The notes under the pieces were generated by a model. The model was not told the DNA's origin and did not search any database. It was given only the letters and a program-made list of their open reading frames with translations. A stretch of DNA of 64,000 nucleotides from Centrapalus pauciflorus (taxonomy: Eukaryota > Streptophyta > Magnoliopsida > Asterales > Asteraceae), in the NCBI GenBank assembly GCA_020465985.1, contig JAANYP010004387.1, forward strand, positions 682,001-746,000, written 5' to 3'. Positions 1 through 13,486 of the stretch are shown piece by piece (the stretch's first letter is position 1; every line of letters begins with the position of its first letter). Made by a program: the position numbers and the translations under genes.

Positions 1-183
1 ACATTGCTCTCAGTAAGATGATATTTGACGCCCCACGAACATATTTTTACTTTCTCAATAACCATGATTTTATATTAATAATATTAAGTTTTCAATTAAT
101 TTATCAATATTTGTATACTTATCATTCTCGATTCAAGTTGTTGTTATTTCATTCGGTAGTTATACAGATATATTTATAGTTAT

Positions 184-905
<722 letters not shown>

Positions 906-910
906 TATAT

Positions 911-994
<84 letters not shown>
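906..994. repeat. (TA)n microsatellite
   Basis: About 89 bp of nearly pure TA. It separates the right end of element A1 from a truncated LTR retroelement. Short open frames across it are only runs of I-Y and are not genes. Confidence 0.97.
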
Positions 995-996
<2 letters not shown>

Positions 997-1148
997 TATT
1001 CCACCCTACCCAAAATCCAATGAGTTCCTACAAGGTATTATCCCGTATAGATCATAACTTATTCTTAACAGTGGTCACACAATCCTACGGTTTAAGACTA
1101 AGCACCTAATGGTACCTAATTCACTTAAACCTGTCTCTGATACCATAT
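995..1148 (-). mobile_element. Retroelement internal fragment with primer-binding site
   Basis: Just inside the LTR at 1149, the minus strand reads GGTATCAGAGACAG (1132-1145). This resembles the initiator-methionine tRNA primer-binding site of plant LTR retrotransposons. The rest of the fragment is leader sequence that stops abruptly at the TA tract ending at 994. No gag or pol remains. So this is the start of the internal region of a truncated element lying on the minus strand. Confidence 0.65.
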
Positions 1149-2213
1149 TGAAAGGACCGAATAATTTTGAAACTAAATTCCACCAATCACAAGCAATATA
1201 CCTCAAAAATACGGGATAATTTAAAATTTTCTAAGCTCATACATCGGTAAATATGATCAACCTTGTAAGGTATCAACCAGAGTACGCTAAATAAGTTTAA
1301 ACTACATGCCAAGTCACCTAGGGTTCTACCCGACCTTCAAAAGCCAATACAAAACAACAATGTCTCGGTCAACAAAATCAACGGCCTCAAACTGGAGCCT
1401 CTTATCTACTCCACCTGAAATAATAAGTCCCCACAACCGGGGTAAGCCGTCGCCCAGAGAGTAACAAGATTTAAAAGCATAAAAGTACATATGTAATATG
1501 CATGAATAGAAATGAAGTATGAGTTCAATAATTTCCTACGCGCCCCTCATCCGAGCTGGTGCTGATTAAACCGTTCACGCCCCTCATCCGAGCTGGCGCT
1601 GCACCCCTCATCCGAGCTGGTGCTGGTTTAACAAAAAACTTAGGGCTAACCGACCCGGCCTACACACAGTAGCGTCGGCGCCCGAATCCACGTCGTATAG
1701 TACAAGTATGCATACAGGGAATTCACGCTTACACATAGGCATAGATTTCTAACAGATGGGTAGGATAAATATATCATGTAATCAACAAATCATGAAAATG
1801 ATAGTAACATGGTAGGGTGATACAAATGAAATGAATAAACAAATATGCATAAACACATATAACTAATCATGCAGATAAATCTGTTACTCACCATGTCGCC
1901 AAAAGGGCTTCTCAAAGCACGATCTGATAAGTTTCGACCAAATGTACAACCTGAGACACCCCCCGTCTGACTACCGACCTGATAATAAAAGCATATTAAT
2001 GACCAATACTCCTATTTATCTAACCCTCTAATTCTTTCGTTAATTGTTAAATTTAAAGTCCGGAGACCAAATAGTTAATGTTTAATTATGTGGTAAAACT
2101 ATTACAATTGACTGAACTTGAATTTTATATTATTTAGCTAATATTAATAATTATAGGTCTCGAACCTACTGTGGCTAAAGTGATAAAATTAATTATAAAA
2201 AAAAAACATTATC

Positions 2214-2291
<78 letters not shown>

Positions 2292-3402
2292 ATAAAGTAT
2301 TTCGCCTTATAATTTCATTTTAAAATTTAAGAATCAATAACCTGGTTATTAATTAAATTAATAACTTAAATTTATGGACTAATTGTTTAATCTCTTAATA
2401 TAATTTGCAATTCACCTTATTTCATTTAATAAATAACTTAAACATACTTATCTTGGTATTAAAATAATTGTCCTAATAATAAAACTCATTTGCTTTCTAA
2501 ATAATCTCAACAAACCTAATTAAAATCATTTTACACAAAACTCAAAATTTCACCATTGAAACTGAAACTTTAGATCAAGTGATGGAACCTTGTTGTAAAC
2601 TCACTTTTAGCTTTGTTTTCATGATTATTTAACATGCTTACAGTCATGTTTACAAACCCAATTAAAATTCCTCAAACACCATTAATGATGTTTTATGCTT
2701 CAAGTGGAGAAGATGACAAAGGAAGTGGATACTAGATTCATTTTCTGATTGGTAAATAATTAAAACCATCATTTGATAACTACTTTGATTATGGAAACTT
2801 ATAAACGAAAATGAATATAAATAATACCTCAAGAACAACAAAGAAGAGAGGTGATGAAGATGATGACTTTTCTTCTTATTCTAGAGCTCCAATACTCCAG
2901 GAGATTTCTTGATAAAATAAATATAGATTTTATTTTCTTCTATTCATTTTTTTTTAAGAAATAAAAGAGCAACGTGGGAGTGAATGATTAATAGAACAAA
3001 AATAGAATGGAAACAAACAAAAGGAAGGAGAGGACAATTAGTGACAGCCCCCATTTGATGTAATCTCTTTTCTCACCAAAAGTCAAACTTTAGGTATAAT
3101 ACCTAATACCCTATAAAATGCAAATTAGATTATCTACTTTACAATTTCGGTTTTCAACGTATATTTAGCTCAGTTTTAATATAAATTTAATTACTTTTTT
3201 TTTTTCATCATTATTATAGTCTTTTTTTTTAAATAGAATTTTATTATTATTATTATTATCATTTTGATGTAATAATAGATGAATTCCTAGTTTTAAAAAA
3301 AGAATTTATGTTTAAGCAGTCATTTTCTCATCGATCTTTAACTTTTATTTTTCTCATTTTAAATACTATAAATGACTAACTATTAAAATTTTGGATGTTA
3401 CA
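1149..3402 (-). mobile_element. LTR of a Ty3/Gypsy-type retrotransposon (5' LTR of a truncated copy)
   Basis: On the minus strand the block begins TGTAACATCC (3402 downwards) and ends GGTCCTTTCA (at 1149), giving TG...CA boundaries. The primer-binding site lies 3 bp beyond its 3' end, which makes it a 5' LTR. At about 2.25 kb it is in the range of plant Tekay-type chromovirus LTRs; that assignment is inference from length and the TGTAACATCC start. Three near-identical units around CCCCTCATCCGAGCTGG lie at 1541-1625. A (TTA)n microsatellite lies at about 2214-2290. No second LTR is visible in the window. Confidence 0.7.
2205..2292. repeat. (TTA)n microsatellite inside the LTR
   Basis: An 80-bp run of ATT/TTA triplets with CAT interruptions at its left edge, embedded in the LTR. 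Confidence 0.95.
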
Positions 3403-4178
3403 AGTAGTTTAAGTTAGTTTTTATAAAATTAAATATTTAAGTTTTAATTATTAATTATAAATGAATTTTATTTTTTAATAAAAAATTAAGAAAGTTAGAA
3501 AGTTGACGATGATAGATATCTTCAATGTTTTAGAATGAAAATTGATGAGAAAGAAAAGCTAATATGATGCGGTGTTCAAAATGATAATTTTGGAAGGGAC
3601 GAGTACGCTCCCAACCTAAGAATCATACTTGAAAAAACAAACTAGATGGATTAATCATCACTTGTATGTATATTCTATTAATACATTGGTTTTAAAAGGT
3701 ACGAGACAAAACGGTTGCAAAGAGGTATGATTAATCCATCTAATATGTTTTTTTGTATAAATATACAACTATAATTTTATGAATTAAAAAAAAAGATATG
3801 ATCAATCCATCTAATTTGTTTCTATAAATGCACAATTTACTAAACACATTGGTAGTAACAAACTATACATAAAAGTATGATTAATCCATCTAGTTATAAA
3901 ATGATAGGAAGTTTTATGGCTCGTTTATGTGTTTTGGGTTGTTTTAATAATACATTGCCGTTCAAAAAAAAATTTTGTTGTTATATGTTTAAAAAAAATC
4001 CTAAAATAAAATCAACGGCGAAATATATCTACAACTTCATACTTAACCACGATGTTTTCGACAAATTAACTCAACAAACTTTCATTCCATAAGGTTCACA
4101 AGTTCGACCCAAATTGTTACAAGGCAATTAAAGTTTTTTTCTTCTTCTGTAAAATGGACATTAACAAACTTATGATAC
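3403..4178. other. Spacer downstream of VPS2.1
   Basis: AT-rich spacer that includes the 3' UTR of the minus-strand gene. GATTAATCCATCTA occurs in direct orientation at about 3729, 3798 and 3881 and inverted at about 3645. This suggests a decayed foldback or tandem repeat. No gene was recognised. Confidence 0.5.
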
Positions 4179-5787
4179 TTACATTCTTCTCAAATTATCT
4201 AACCTGGCCTGTAAATCACTGTCAATCCCACCGTCATCAGTAGCAGGCGCTTCAGCTTGCGCCACCTTTGTCTTTGCAGCAGGGACTGATACCGCCCCGG
4301 AAGGTGCATTCATCAACTGCAATTTAATGATTCCATAATTAAGCACCCGGGGAAAAAAAAAAGTTATACTTAAAATATTCGGATCTCACAAGTGAAAACT
4401 GAAAATGGTTACCTCTTGATTGATGTCGATACCAATCTCATCTAGGACCTGGTTCACTAGCTCTTCGGTTTCATCCTCCTCCTCATCTCCTTCCAAAGCA
4501 TCATCAATGGCATCACCCATCACTTCGCTTACCATTTCCATCTTCTCATTTTGTCTCTCGAATTCTTGCATTATTTTCTGCAACGATGGCAGGTTCATCT
4601 GTCTATTCATCTGCCCCATAGCCTTTGTCACGCCTTTCATCGCTTCGCCCATCGCTTGTGTGGACTTCAACGTCTGTATAACATTTGGTTCAAGCGGTCA
4701 AAGATCAACCATGATAACCAGAGGTGACCAAATTGTTTTGGTGGGTAACGCATTAAAGCAGGTTCATTCTTTTAATTCGAGTCAACATGACAGATTGGAT
4801 CAGCTCAGGTAGACCGTAGACCGAAAAACAGTTATTGTCCATTTTATTAATTTTATAATTATTTAAAGTATTAAATATGTTTACAAAAGCTATACTTTTA
4901 CAACCACAGTCTATTTTCTTTGATATAAATTATAATCAATATAAATAAAATACCAAAAGGCCTTTGGCAAGTGGTATCAATGTGTTACTCCAACCAAGCG
5001 GTTGTGGTTCAAGTCTCACTTAAGATACAGGTAGGATAATTAGCAGGTAGTGCATGTAGCTTTTCAAAAAACCTAAAATCAGTTAAAATGTTATAAGCAT
5101 TTAAATACAAACATTATATCACTTATACCTAAGTTTCTAAGTTTACCCATTAGACCTAAGGGGGCGTTTGGATCTTGGATTTCCTGGAATTTGCATTAAA
5201 GATTTAAACTCCTGTGTTTGGTTCGCAAATTTCAGTAAAGATTTAAAATTTCAGAATTTATTAAATCTCTTCCTTCTTTTTATTTAAAAACCTAGCCTTC
5301 CCTTAGGATTTAAATTCCAGTTGTTTTGCATTCTTCATATTAGCAAATTTTTCTTAAAAGATAATGCAGATTATTTGACAAAATCCTAATAAATGAAAAT
5401 GCTACATAATGCAAATCGTTTGACAGAATGCAAATCTCAAGGAAAAAGTCTGCGAACCAAACGCCTTCTTAAGAGATAAAAAAAGACCCAAATTGATCTA
5501 TTTGCAGGTAAAGATGCTACCTCTAATAACAACCACTTTCTGTATTCTTTGATCAAAGAGCAAAACTCGTGTTTCTATAATAACAAAAGGGGAAAGGGTT
5601 TATCTAAAGGTAGGAGTTTTGATCAAAGAAAAAGAAAACAAAGTTATTGTGAGCTTTTGGCTTTAAGCACAAGGAGCCTAAAACCAAGCTGTGAATACAT
5701 GTATAGATACTCTACTTGGTTCATTAGCTACCATGACTTTTAAGATAACAATCTAAAATATTCTAATTTAGTTTTTAATATAAATTT

Positions 5788-5821
<34 letters not shown>

Positions 5822-7733
5822 TTAATTATAAATGCTTCTATTGAATTAACCCTTTCTTTTAAAAGACAGATTAGAAACCTAAACCACATAATACTTATCA
5901 CAAAATTTCTTGAACCAAAGGCAAAGCACATTGCATCATTGCATGGGTAACCTATTTTTCAGTTCAATACTCGGCTTCATTTTGTGTTGTTTCAGTTCTT
6001 TTGAACATAGCTATCTAAAAAGGAGGAAAAAAAAAAAACAATACCTGAATTCTAAGTGATACACCCTGCAGTTGGGATTTAAGCTTGTAGAACTTCTCAA
6101 TCTGATGTCGTGTTCTAATAAGGTCTTTTGCCATCACTTTAACAGCTCCCTGGGAGAAATTGTAAAGTAAAGAATTAAAGATGATGCTCTAGCATTTAAG
6201 TTGGGTAAACATACGTGATTAAATGAACCAGGACAGTGAAATTCTAGAAGAAAGAACAGGAAAAGATCCAAGAGTGCAGCTAAAAGTGTAAGCAACAGTT
6301 GAAATTGCTACCATTTGACCTTGTTTGGCACTTTTCTTGATCTCGGCAATCAGTTTCTTCTCTTGCGTTTGCAAACCTTGCCTCTCTCTTTCTATTTCTC
6401 TAATAGATTTATCAAGCATTCTCTTGTTCTCTCGCAGAAGCTCTGCAAATACCAATCAAATCTTATTTCATAAACCAAAAAGTTCTATATAATAGGACTA
6501 CATGTATAGACAATGATTGTTCGAATGTTCCTATTAATAATAATTATGTGATACTAAAAGATCACTGATCAGGATCATATAATCAGTTGTAATAAAACAC
6601 GCTATAGGAGATTTTGTTTGGATATCCAGTTTGAAGTTGTGTTGCTCACCTTCGATGGTTTTGACTTTCGAGCACTTGCCAAAATTGATACTTAAAGTAA
6701 TTGATTAAACAACCAAAAGAATGACAAATACACTAATTTTACCTTTTCACTTGTAGATAGTTTAATGCCATCAATATCATATTGATTATCCAAAATTGAC
6801 TATACGATCCATAAAAACTTGTCCTATATATATGCCAGCCTCACCATGCTCAAATACCAGACCTATTTTTATCAGAATTCAGATGTTCCAAAAATTGCAA
6901 CTCGTTAAAGAAAACAAATTACAGGCCATGTTAAGAACACTGTCAAAGAGCACACTAATAGCCTTACTGAATTGCATATGTGCAAGCCTTACAATGGTGT
7001 AAAGAAGGGAAACTAAAGAAACTTAACATTTCTATATGGTTTTTCTTATATTGTTTGAATATTTCTACTCTATCGGATCATATCTCTTAATAAGAACGGG
7101 GCCAAAAAAATTTAATTGATAGCAGGTTTTGCCAAAGTGAACGCTTCATCTAATTATGCCAACCTCAGCAGAACCAATACCACCTGTTCCAAGCATAAAA
7201 CTACTGAATTTGGGTCTATCAGTTGAAGTAAAATGGCATGCAGCCTGTGAAGACCTTTCATTCATGAATCGGTAAAGCTCCATAACTCATCCCAGTTCAA
7301 AAACTAGCCAGATTCCACACTTTGCAATACATGAATTGGTAACTTATGTGTTCGCAGTCTCGTTGAAACTTATTAACTGATTAAAAACCATAAAACCTTC
7401 ACAATTTAAATAAACTCAGTTGAACTAGATCTTTGAACAAATTCTATGTTCACTACGATCCATGTTGTCCCAGACTTCAAATTGCCCAAACTAATAATCA
7501 GATATTCAAGCAATAACCGACATCTGAAAATTAAACCTAAATAAAACTACAAATTTTCTACAATCATAGTATCTAAACTGAGGATCCGTATGCAATTACC
7601 AAAATTTGACAACAGATCAACATGATACTGATCACATATGAATGCAAATTGCAGATTTTAAATCCAACAAAAACCAAATTTAGATATAGCACAAACCTGC
7701 TGGTGTTTTCTTCTTGCCGAATAGGAAACTCAT
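4179..7733 (-). CDS. VPS2.1: ESCRT-III subunit, vacuolar protein sorting 2 homolog (VPS2.1 / CHMP2-like)
   Basis: Five coding exons on the minus strand: 7733-7697, 6442-6312, 6149-6045, 4673-4413 and 4316-4179. All introns are GT-AG and the phases join to 223 aa, against about 225 for Arabidopsis VPS2.1. The protein starts MSFLFGKKKTPAELLRENKR, a Snf7-family basic N-terminal segment. Helical stretches follow (GQMGAVKVMAKDLIRTRHQI; TLKSTQAMGEAMKGVTKAMG). Then comes an acidic segment (DALEGDEEEDETEELV). The C-terminal DSDLQARLDNLRRM fits a MIM1 motif that binds the MIT domain of VPS4. In the family, VPS2 caps the SNF7 polymer and recruits VPS4 for membrane scission at multivesicular bodies. Introns 1 (1254 bp) and 3 (1371 bp) are long, and intron 3 holds a MITE and a SINE. 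Nothing in the gene looks broken. Confidence 0.96.
4955..5072 (+). mobile_element. tRNA-derived SINE (in VPS2.1 intron 3)
   Basis: TTGGCAAGTGG at about 4964-4974 fits an RNA polymerase III A box, and GGTTCAAGTCTC at about 5006-5017 fits a B box. The 42-bp spacing is usual for tRNA-like promoters. A short A-rich stretch follows at about 5065-5072. The tRNA body does not fold into a real tRNA, so this is a SINE head, antisense to VPS2.1. Boundaries are approximate and no target duplication was identified. Confidence 0.5.
5160..5470. mobile_element. MITE with GGCGTTTGG termini (Harbinger- or hAT-like), in VPS2.1 intron 3
   Basis: The left end reads GGGGGCGTTTGGATC and the right end, reversed, GAAGGCGTTTGGTTCGC. 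Such 'GGGCGTTTGG' ends are common in plant MITEs. The inner sequence is AT-rich with repeated AAATTTCAG/GATTTAAA motifs. TAA lies on the left and TTA on the right, so no clean duplication can be claimed. Confidence 0.6.
5790..5818. repeat. Short (TA)n microsatellite in VPS2.1 intron 3
   Basis: About 28 bp of TA repeats. No element end was recognised beside it. Confidence 0.9.
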
Positions 7734-8220
7734 TGTGATATGATGATGTAAAATCAAGAATATCAAAATCCAATAAACCCTACAAAGAAAGAAACTTCTC
7801 TTTTTCCGCTCTGAAAATGTAGCGTGCAAGGATTTTGGTTTCCTTCTGAGGCTTTTTGATCCAATTATTTTGTAGTTTCTACGCGTTATCGTGTTTGTCA
7901 AATATCAAGTGGCGAATAACACGTAGAAGTAAAAGGAACCGAAGAATAGTATTTTTCACTTTTTTGATGTACGGCCGATGCTTGCCGGGAAAATCATGGA
8001 TCGTGCTTTTGCACTGGACTTGACTTATAAATTAGGCCCATTATTTATTTGGTCCATTGGCCCATTTCTATTGATTTATGTTATGGGGATTAAGGATCAT
8101 CTATTTAAGTATTAAAGAGGAAACACAAATGACATATGTTCATAAAAATTCGAATCCGGCATCTGAAATAAATAACCGAAAATCCGATCCGAAACTATCC
8201 GAAATTTCAGATTCGGAGAG
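7734..8220 (-). promoter_or_regulatory. 5' UTR and promoter region of VPS2.1
   Basis: Sequence upstream of the VPS2.1 start codon on the minus strand. It must contain the leader and core promoter by position. No unambiguous TATA box or transcription start could be chosen by eye. Confidence 0.4.
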
Positions 8221-9195
8221 TAAATATGATATTATGAAGTTTTAAAAGAACATATATGAAATTTTTTTTGAGTCGGGTATATATGATAATATAAAATTTT
8301 AGGATGACATATATGAAATTTTTCCTATTATTAATATCTACGTACTTATGGTTGTTAATGTAATTGTATCGTTAATCGTTATCTATGTTAATGGAAGCGT
8401 GTAGTTATTTAGTATATATACAGGAAACGAAAGACACTAATGAATAATACACTCTTATTGGTACCAAATGGGGATCCGAAACCCGCAAAGACCCGATGGG
8501 CATCCCTGATAAAAAACCGGGACGGGACGGGGGGACCAATCCCCGCTCCAAACCCACTCCTTTGCCATTCCTAATAGCAGGTCACCCATAACCAAACACC
8601 CATATTTGTAATTTGTAACCAACACCACCTTATTTATAACCAAACAAGAAACAAACTGACATGCAAACACCCTTATTTTATTTTTTAGCAGACTCTATTT
8701 CTCTCTTCATTCTCTATCTACCACCTCTTTATCTCTTCACGACACCGTTACTCATTCATTTACATCATTTCCAATTTGAAACAAGAACTAGGAATACAAA
8801 ATCTAAATAATATAAAACAACAATTTGACACGAAATCTAGAAACATAAACCATTCAACTACTCTCCTTCCACAATGAACCCAAATACACAACTAAAAACC
8901 ACGATAAAGGCAGACTCGCAACTCAAATCGATGATGAAGCCATATACACAACTCAAATTGACAAAGAAACTAAAGATGATGATGTTCAATACATTGACGA
9001 TAAATCTTGATTACAGTTAAGGTTTTTGGTTTTGTTTGGGTTAGGTTATTGATTTCCTTCAGGTTAGATGCTCCAAATGCGTTGTGCATGATGCTCGAGA
9101 TGTTATCGAGAACCGTCACAGGATCACCGCAACACCATTACTCATCTCCATTACTCGACTCCATTGCACCACCAAGAATTCTCTCACTATGCACG

Positions 9196-9235
<40 letters not shown>

Positions 9236-10993
9236 TCCATTAAAGGGTTTCTTGATTGATTCGGTCTAAAGTAAAGAGTTTCTCCACCAAAGCCATATTC
9301 GTTTTGAAGGGTTTGCCCATGTAAAAGATAAGGGTTATGAATGTCTGATGTAGAATGTTAGATCAATTTTTGTGTTAAAAAGGTTAGATGCATCTCAGAT
9401 CTAAGGTTTCATTAGTCATGGGTTAGATCGAATACCATTTTCGTTTTCTGTATACCGTCTTATCTTATTCTTATTTGGATTGATTTGGTATATAATTTTA
9501 GATCTGATTTTTGTTTGAGAATTCAAACAATTCTGTACCTGGTTTTAGTTTTTGAATATTATCTTATTCGAATCAAATTTCTGATTTTACTTGAGGATTC
9601 TTAATCAATTAAGTAGAATTCTGATGGTGTACAGTTAGTTTAATATTTTCGTTGAAGATTCTTGAATAATTTTGTGATGTTAGTTGAAAAATCTTGAAGA
9701 CTCTTGAGTTGTGTTAAAATATTTTGTAATATTTGGTTAGATTTTTAACTTCTTGTTGTTATTGATAAAAATATGACAATTATTATTGTTTTTTTATAAA
9801 AGAAAAGTTAGGTGACATGTTAAACATGTTATCAGGTAAATTGTTTCCATAAACGATAAAAAAATACAAAAGTTGATGTTATTAATAAATAAAAATATAA
9901 GATGTTGTTATAAACGATAAAAATGTAAAAAATTATTGGTATTTTTTTATGATTATTCCTGAGTTATAACTCTTTAAACATTTTAATAAATGAATGAGTT
10001 ACTAGTTCCTTGATTTATTCATTCCCCCTTCTTTTCGCAAAGGAATGAAAAAATGGAACAAGTAGTGAAAGTACATAAGAAAGTATCGCACGTGGGGGCA
10101 TTGAAAGCAGAGGGACATAGAAGCCAGGTGGGTCACGTGCGCTTCTGCTTCGCACCTTCTCATGAGCTTGCATCCCTTGTACGGTCCTCAATTATTCTCT
10201 TTTAATCATATACTTGCACAATTTAAAAAAAACTGATTAATGAAGTTTTTTCTCCTTTTAAATTAAACTTGAAGATAAACACTAATAAAAAATAACATAA
10301 ATAACAAAAAAAAGTCATTATTAGAATTAAAAAATAATAATTCAATATTACAATGTATATTAGAGCATTATCAGCATCGGATCAACCATTTTTTAGATCC
10401 AAGACAAAAACCTAAAAACGAGCATCCACGCGTGTACACGTATATACCACTTTATGATATATCGAGACATCTAGTCATAAGCAATTTTGAAATCAACACA
10501 TGAAACCTATCAGACTAGTCCTAATCATCGTCAGACTGATCCTAATCATCGTCATTCGTCGATAATAATGGTTTACATTGATGTATTACTGATATGTCAT
10601 GTCATAAGCGTATATACCATTGTTAGGGTGGGAAGTGTTCTTGTCCTTCCAAAATTCATTATTTTGGACACCTCAACGCCACATCAACATTTTACTCATC
10701 ACCATTTCCATTTTAAAGTATTGGAAATACCCATCATTTTAAAATTTTAATTTCAATACCCATCAACCCAACTAATTTTTAAAGAGAGAAAGAAAAAAAG
10801 TGAGGGAGAGAGAAAAGCTATAGGAGGGGTGAGAGGCGACCTTGGGGCAATGTTCTCGCTGGGGAAAATGCTAGGTCGCAAGCCACCGCGGCGCCGTGAT
10901 AACGGGTCCACTCTTAATCATAACATCGTGTCATAAATTTTAACATATGTATATACTGCAAAGACCGGAGATTATGCTCAATAATTTCATTTT
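8221..10993. other. Gene-free stretch with repeat fragments and CT-rich DNA
   Basis: About 8230-8330 matches the ends of the long-TIR family G (CATATATGAAATTTTTCC). About 8460-8560 is a GC-richer patch of GGGATCCGAAACCCGC type, common in decayed plant MITEs. A (TC)n run lies at about 9200-9231, after a leader-like CT-rich stretch from about 8690. About 10340-10930 opens with TAGAGCATTATCAGCATCGG, typical of a MITE terminus, but its partner end is not convincing. Short ATG-initiated frames here have no family resemblance. No gene is called. Confidence 0.4.
9200..9231. repeat. (TC)n microsatellite
   Basis: About 32 bp of TC repeats inside a pyrimidine-rich area. Confidence 0.93.
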
Positions 10994-12162
10994 AGGGAGA
11001 ATTTCATATATGTCCTTGTAAACTTGTCTTATTACGTATATGTCCTTATAAAATTCCTTATTACATATATATCCTTCTAAACTTTTAAAACTCATTAATA
11101 TATCCAAATATCTAATTTTTTATTATTAAATCCTTTAGAGAATATCAAATATAATTTTTTAATTAATTTATTTGTAAACCCCCAAATTACCCTTTCCCAC
11201 AAAAGAAGGATTGCATATATTTACTTTTAAATCTTTCTTATTATGCATGTATTCTTAAACTTCCTCTTTTATGCTAAAAAAATACACCAATTTAAAAAAA
11301 AACTGCATTAAATTTACATAAAAAAACTGCACTAAAATTAAATAAAAACTGCACTATTTTTGCATAAAAATTGCACTAAAATTACATAAAAACTACACTA
11401 AAATGCATAAAAACTGCACTTAAAGTGTATTAAAAAACCGAACAAATTTCAATTAAAACACTGCACAAATTAAAATTCTAATGAGAGACAAGTGGAGGAA
11501 GGAGGAAGTTGGCAGTTGCATGGTGATGGCAACCGGTGGACAACAACAGTAGGCGATGAAGACAACAAGGTTAGGACTTAAAGTACCCCGTTTTGGAAAT
11601 TAATTTTAAAGCAACCACCTTTAGGTAAATAAATTTCAAAGTAACTATCTTTCAGGTAAAACCTCCAAAATTATGTGCAGAAGGTTATATAATGTTATAT
11701 AATGAAATTTGTGCGGTTTTTTAATACACTTTTAGTGCAGCTTTTATGCATTTTAGTATAATTTTTAATTTTAGTGCAATTTTTATGCAAAAATAGTGCA
11801 GTTTTTATTTAATTTTAGTGCAGTTTTTTTATGTAAATTTAATGCAGTTTTTTTTGTAGATTAGTGTATTTTTTGAGCATAAAAGAGGAAGTTTAAGAAT
11901 ATATGCATAATAAGAAAGATATAAAAGTATATACATGCTATCCTTCTTTTGTGGGAAAAGGGTAATTTGGGGAATTACAAGTAAATAAATTAAACAAAAT
12001 GATATTTGATATTCTCTAAAGGATTTCATAATAAAAAATTAGATATTTGGATATATTAGTGAGTTTTAAAAGTTTAGAAGGATATATATATGTAATAAGG
12101 GATTTTATAAGGACATATACGTAATAAGACAAGTTTACAAGGACATATATGAAATTTTTCCT
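10994..12162. mobile_element. Family G foldback element with about 450-bp terminal inverted repeats (G1)
   Basis: The left arm (10994 to about 11452) and right arm (about 11708-12162) are inverted copies. Both outer ends read AATTTCATATATGTCCTTG inwards, followed by alternating 'ATATATCCTT' and 'CTTATTAC' phrases. Inner parts of both arms carry repeated AAAACTGCAC units. The unique core (about 11480-11700) is GC-richer and has no recognised coding sequence. The arms would fold into a long hairpin. Superfamily not assigned. Confidence 0.75.
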
Positions 12163-13044
12163 TCATTTAAATAATTATATTCATTTACAATGCTTACCAT
12201 TTGTCCATTTTACTTGTAACCCATATTCACTAATTTTTTCATTCCCTTATTTACCTACCACCTTAACTTAAATATATTAAATTTTAATGTTAATTTTTTC
12301 ATTAATGAATCAATAATAAATTAGATATTGCAACATATTAAATTAACGTTAACCTAAAATAAATATCTATCATTATTATCCTCAATTATCATATTTAAAT
12401 CCAAATGTAGAAATTTGGATTTAAATGTAGAATTGTGGTAAACAAAGTAAAACTTCTTATTAATTATTTGACTAACAAAATTTAAAATTTAAATTAGATA
12501 ACAAAATTTAGAAAATTTAGAATTAGATGATGAAACTTCAATTGTGAATATGATCAATTTTGATTGTTGATTTTCAGATATAGAATTTATATAAATCTAA
12601 ATTTAGTTTTATCATTTTCAAAATATATATACGTACTCATTCACCTTAATGAATATTTTTTGTTTATCACATTGATGTTTCGTATTTAAAAGTAAATAAA
12701 AACTAAAAAAAAATATATCCTTCTGCAAGCAAAATATTATGGTTATAATAATATTTTTTTTTCTACGTAATATCACTTTCTAGCAATTTATCTATTCATT
12801 TAAAAGAGTAAAACTCTCGTGTGTCGTATAACTAGGCTGCCACTTGGCAAAGCCTCTTATTGACATGCTTAATATATAATTTTAAGATTTTCAATTTTAA
12901 TATTATACTAGTTTATTACCCGCGTATTACGCGTATATTTATAATATATATAAAACATAATAAATTAAAAGGTAAAGATTTAAAATTTAAACAAATGTAT
13001 ATAAGAATATTATTATTAATTATGATGAACTATTAATTTTATAC

Positions 13045-13049
<5 letters not shown>
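12163..13049. other. AT-rich spacer with a Helitron-like 3' end on the minus strand
   Basis: Mostly featureless A/T sequence. At 12908-12935 the minus strand reads CGCGTAATACGCGGGT followed by AATAAACTAG. That is a short hairpin ahead of CTAG, as at the 3' ends of plant Helitrons. Its 5' partner, expected to the right, was not found and may be cut off by the TA tract at 13050. Confidence 0.4.

Positions 13050-13135
<86 letters not shown>
13050..13135. repeat. (TA)n microsatellite left of element B1
   Basis: About 86 bp of pure TA ending exactly at the GGGAGGTTC start of a family B element. Confidence 0.97.
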
Positions 13136-13138
<3 letters not shown>

Positions 13139-13397
13139 AGGTTCAATGGAAAACCACCATGCACCTGAAAACTTGTGAAAACCGCACTGCACCACCACAA
13201 ATGCATCAAATTCCCCGGGTTATGCATCAAAATCAAGTGTGATGCATCAAATTTCCCGCGTGATGCATCAAAATCCCTTGTGATGCATCACCTTATTTAC
13301 GATCATGCTACCGTTTTTCATGACATGCACCAAATCGGACGGTAGGCGTATGTTTCCATTGTTTTTCAGGTGCATAGTGGTTTTCCATTGAACCCAC

Positions 13398-13400
<3 letters not shown>
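13136..13400. mobile_element. Family B TIR element, copy B1
   Basis: A 265-bp element bounded on both sides by about 85 bp of TA. Ends: GGTTCAAT then GGAAAACC (13148), TGAAAACT (13166), TGAAAACC (13176), giving spacings of 18 and 10. The right end, read on the minus strand, gives GGAAAACC, TGAAAAAC and TGGAAACA at 18 and 10. The interior is a short tandem array of 20-21 bp units built on GATGCATCAAATTTCCCGCG. Non-coding. Confidence 0.85.

Positions 13401-13483
<83 letters not shown>
13401..13483. repeat. (TA)n microsatellite between B1 and a family G element
   Basis: About 83 bp of TA joining the right end of B1 to the left end of the next foldback element. Confidence 0.97.

Positions 13484-13486
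<3 letters not shown>

Noticed and set aside
4420..4812. 130-aa plus-strand frame over VPS2.1 exon 4
   Set aside because: It is the antisense shadow of a conserved ESCRT-III exon; the serine-rich product comes from acidic codons read backwards.
4955..5072. A functional tRNA gene
   Set aside because: A- and B-box-like motifs are present, but no cloverleaf with an anticodon arm and paired acceptor stem could be drawn. A SINE explains it better.
9007..9269. A small secreted or serine/leucine-rich protein gene
   Set aside because: The frames end in a (TC)n microsatellite that supplies the S-L repeats, and there is no homology or supporting context.
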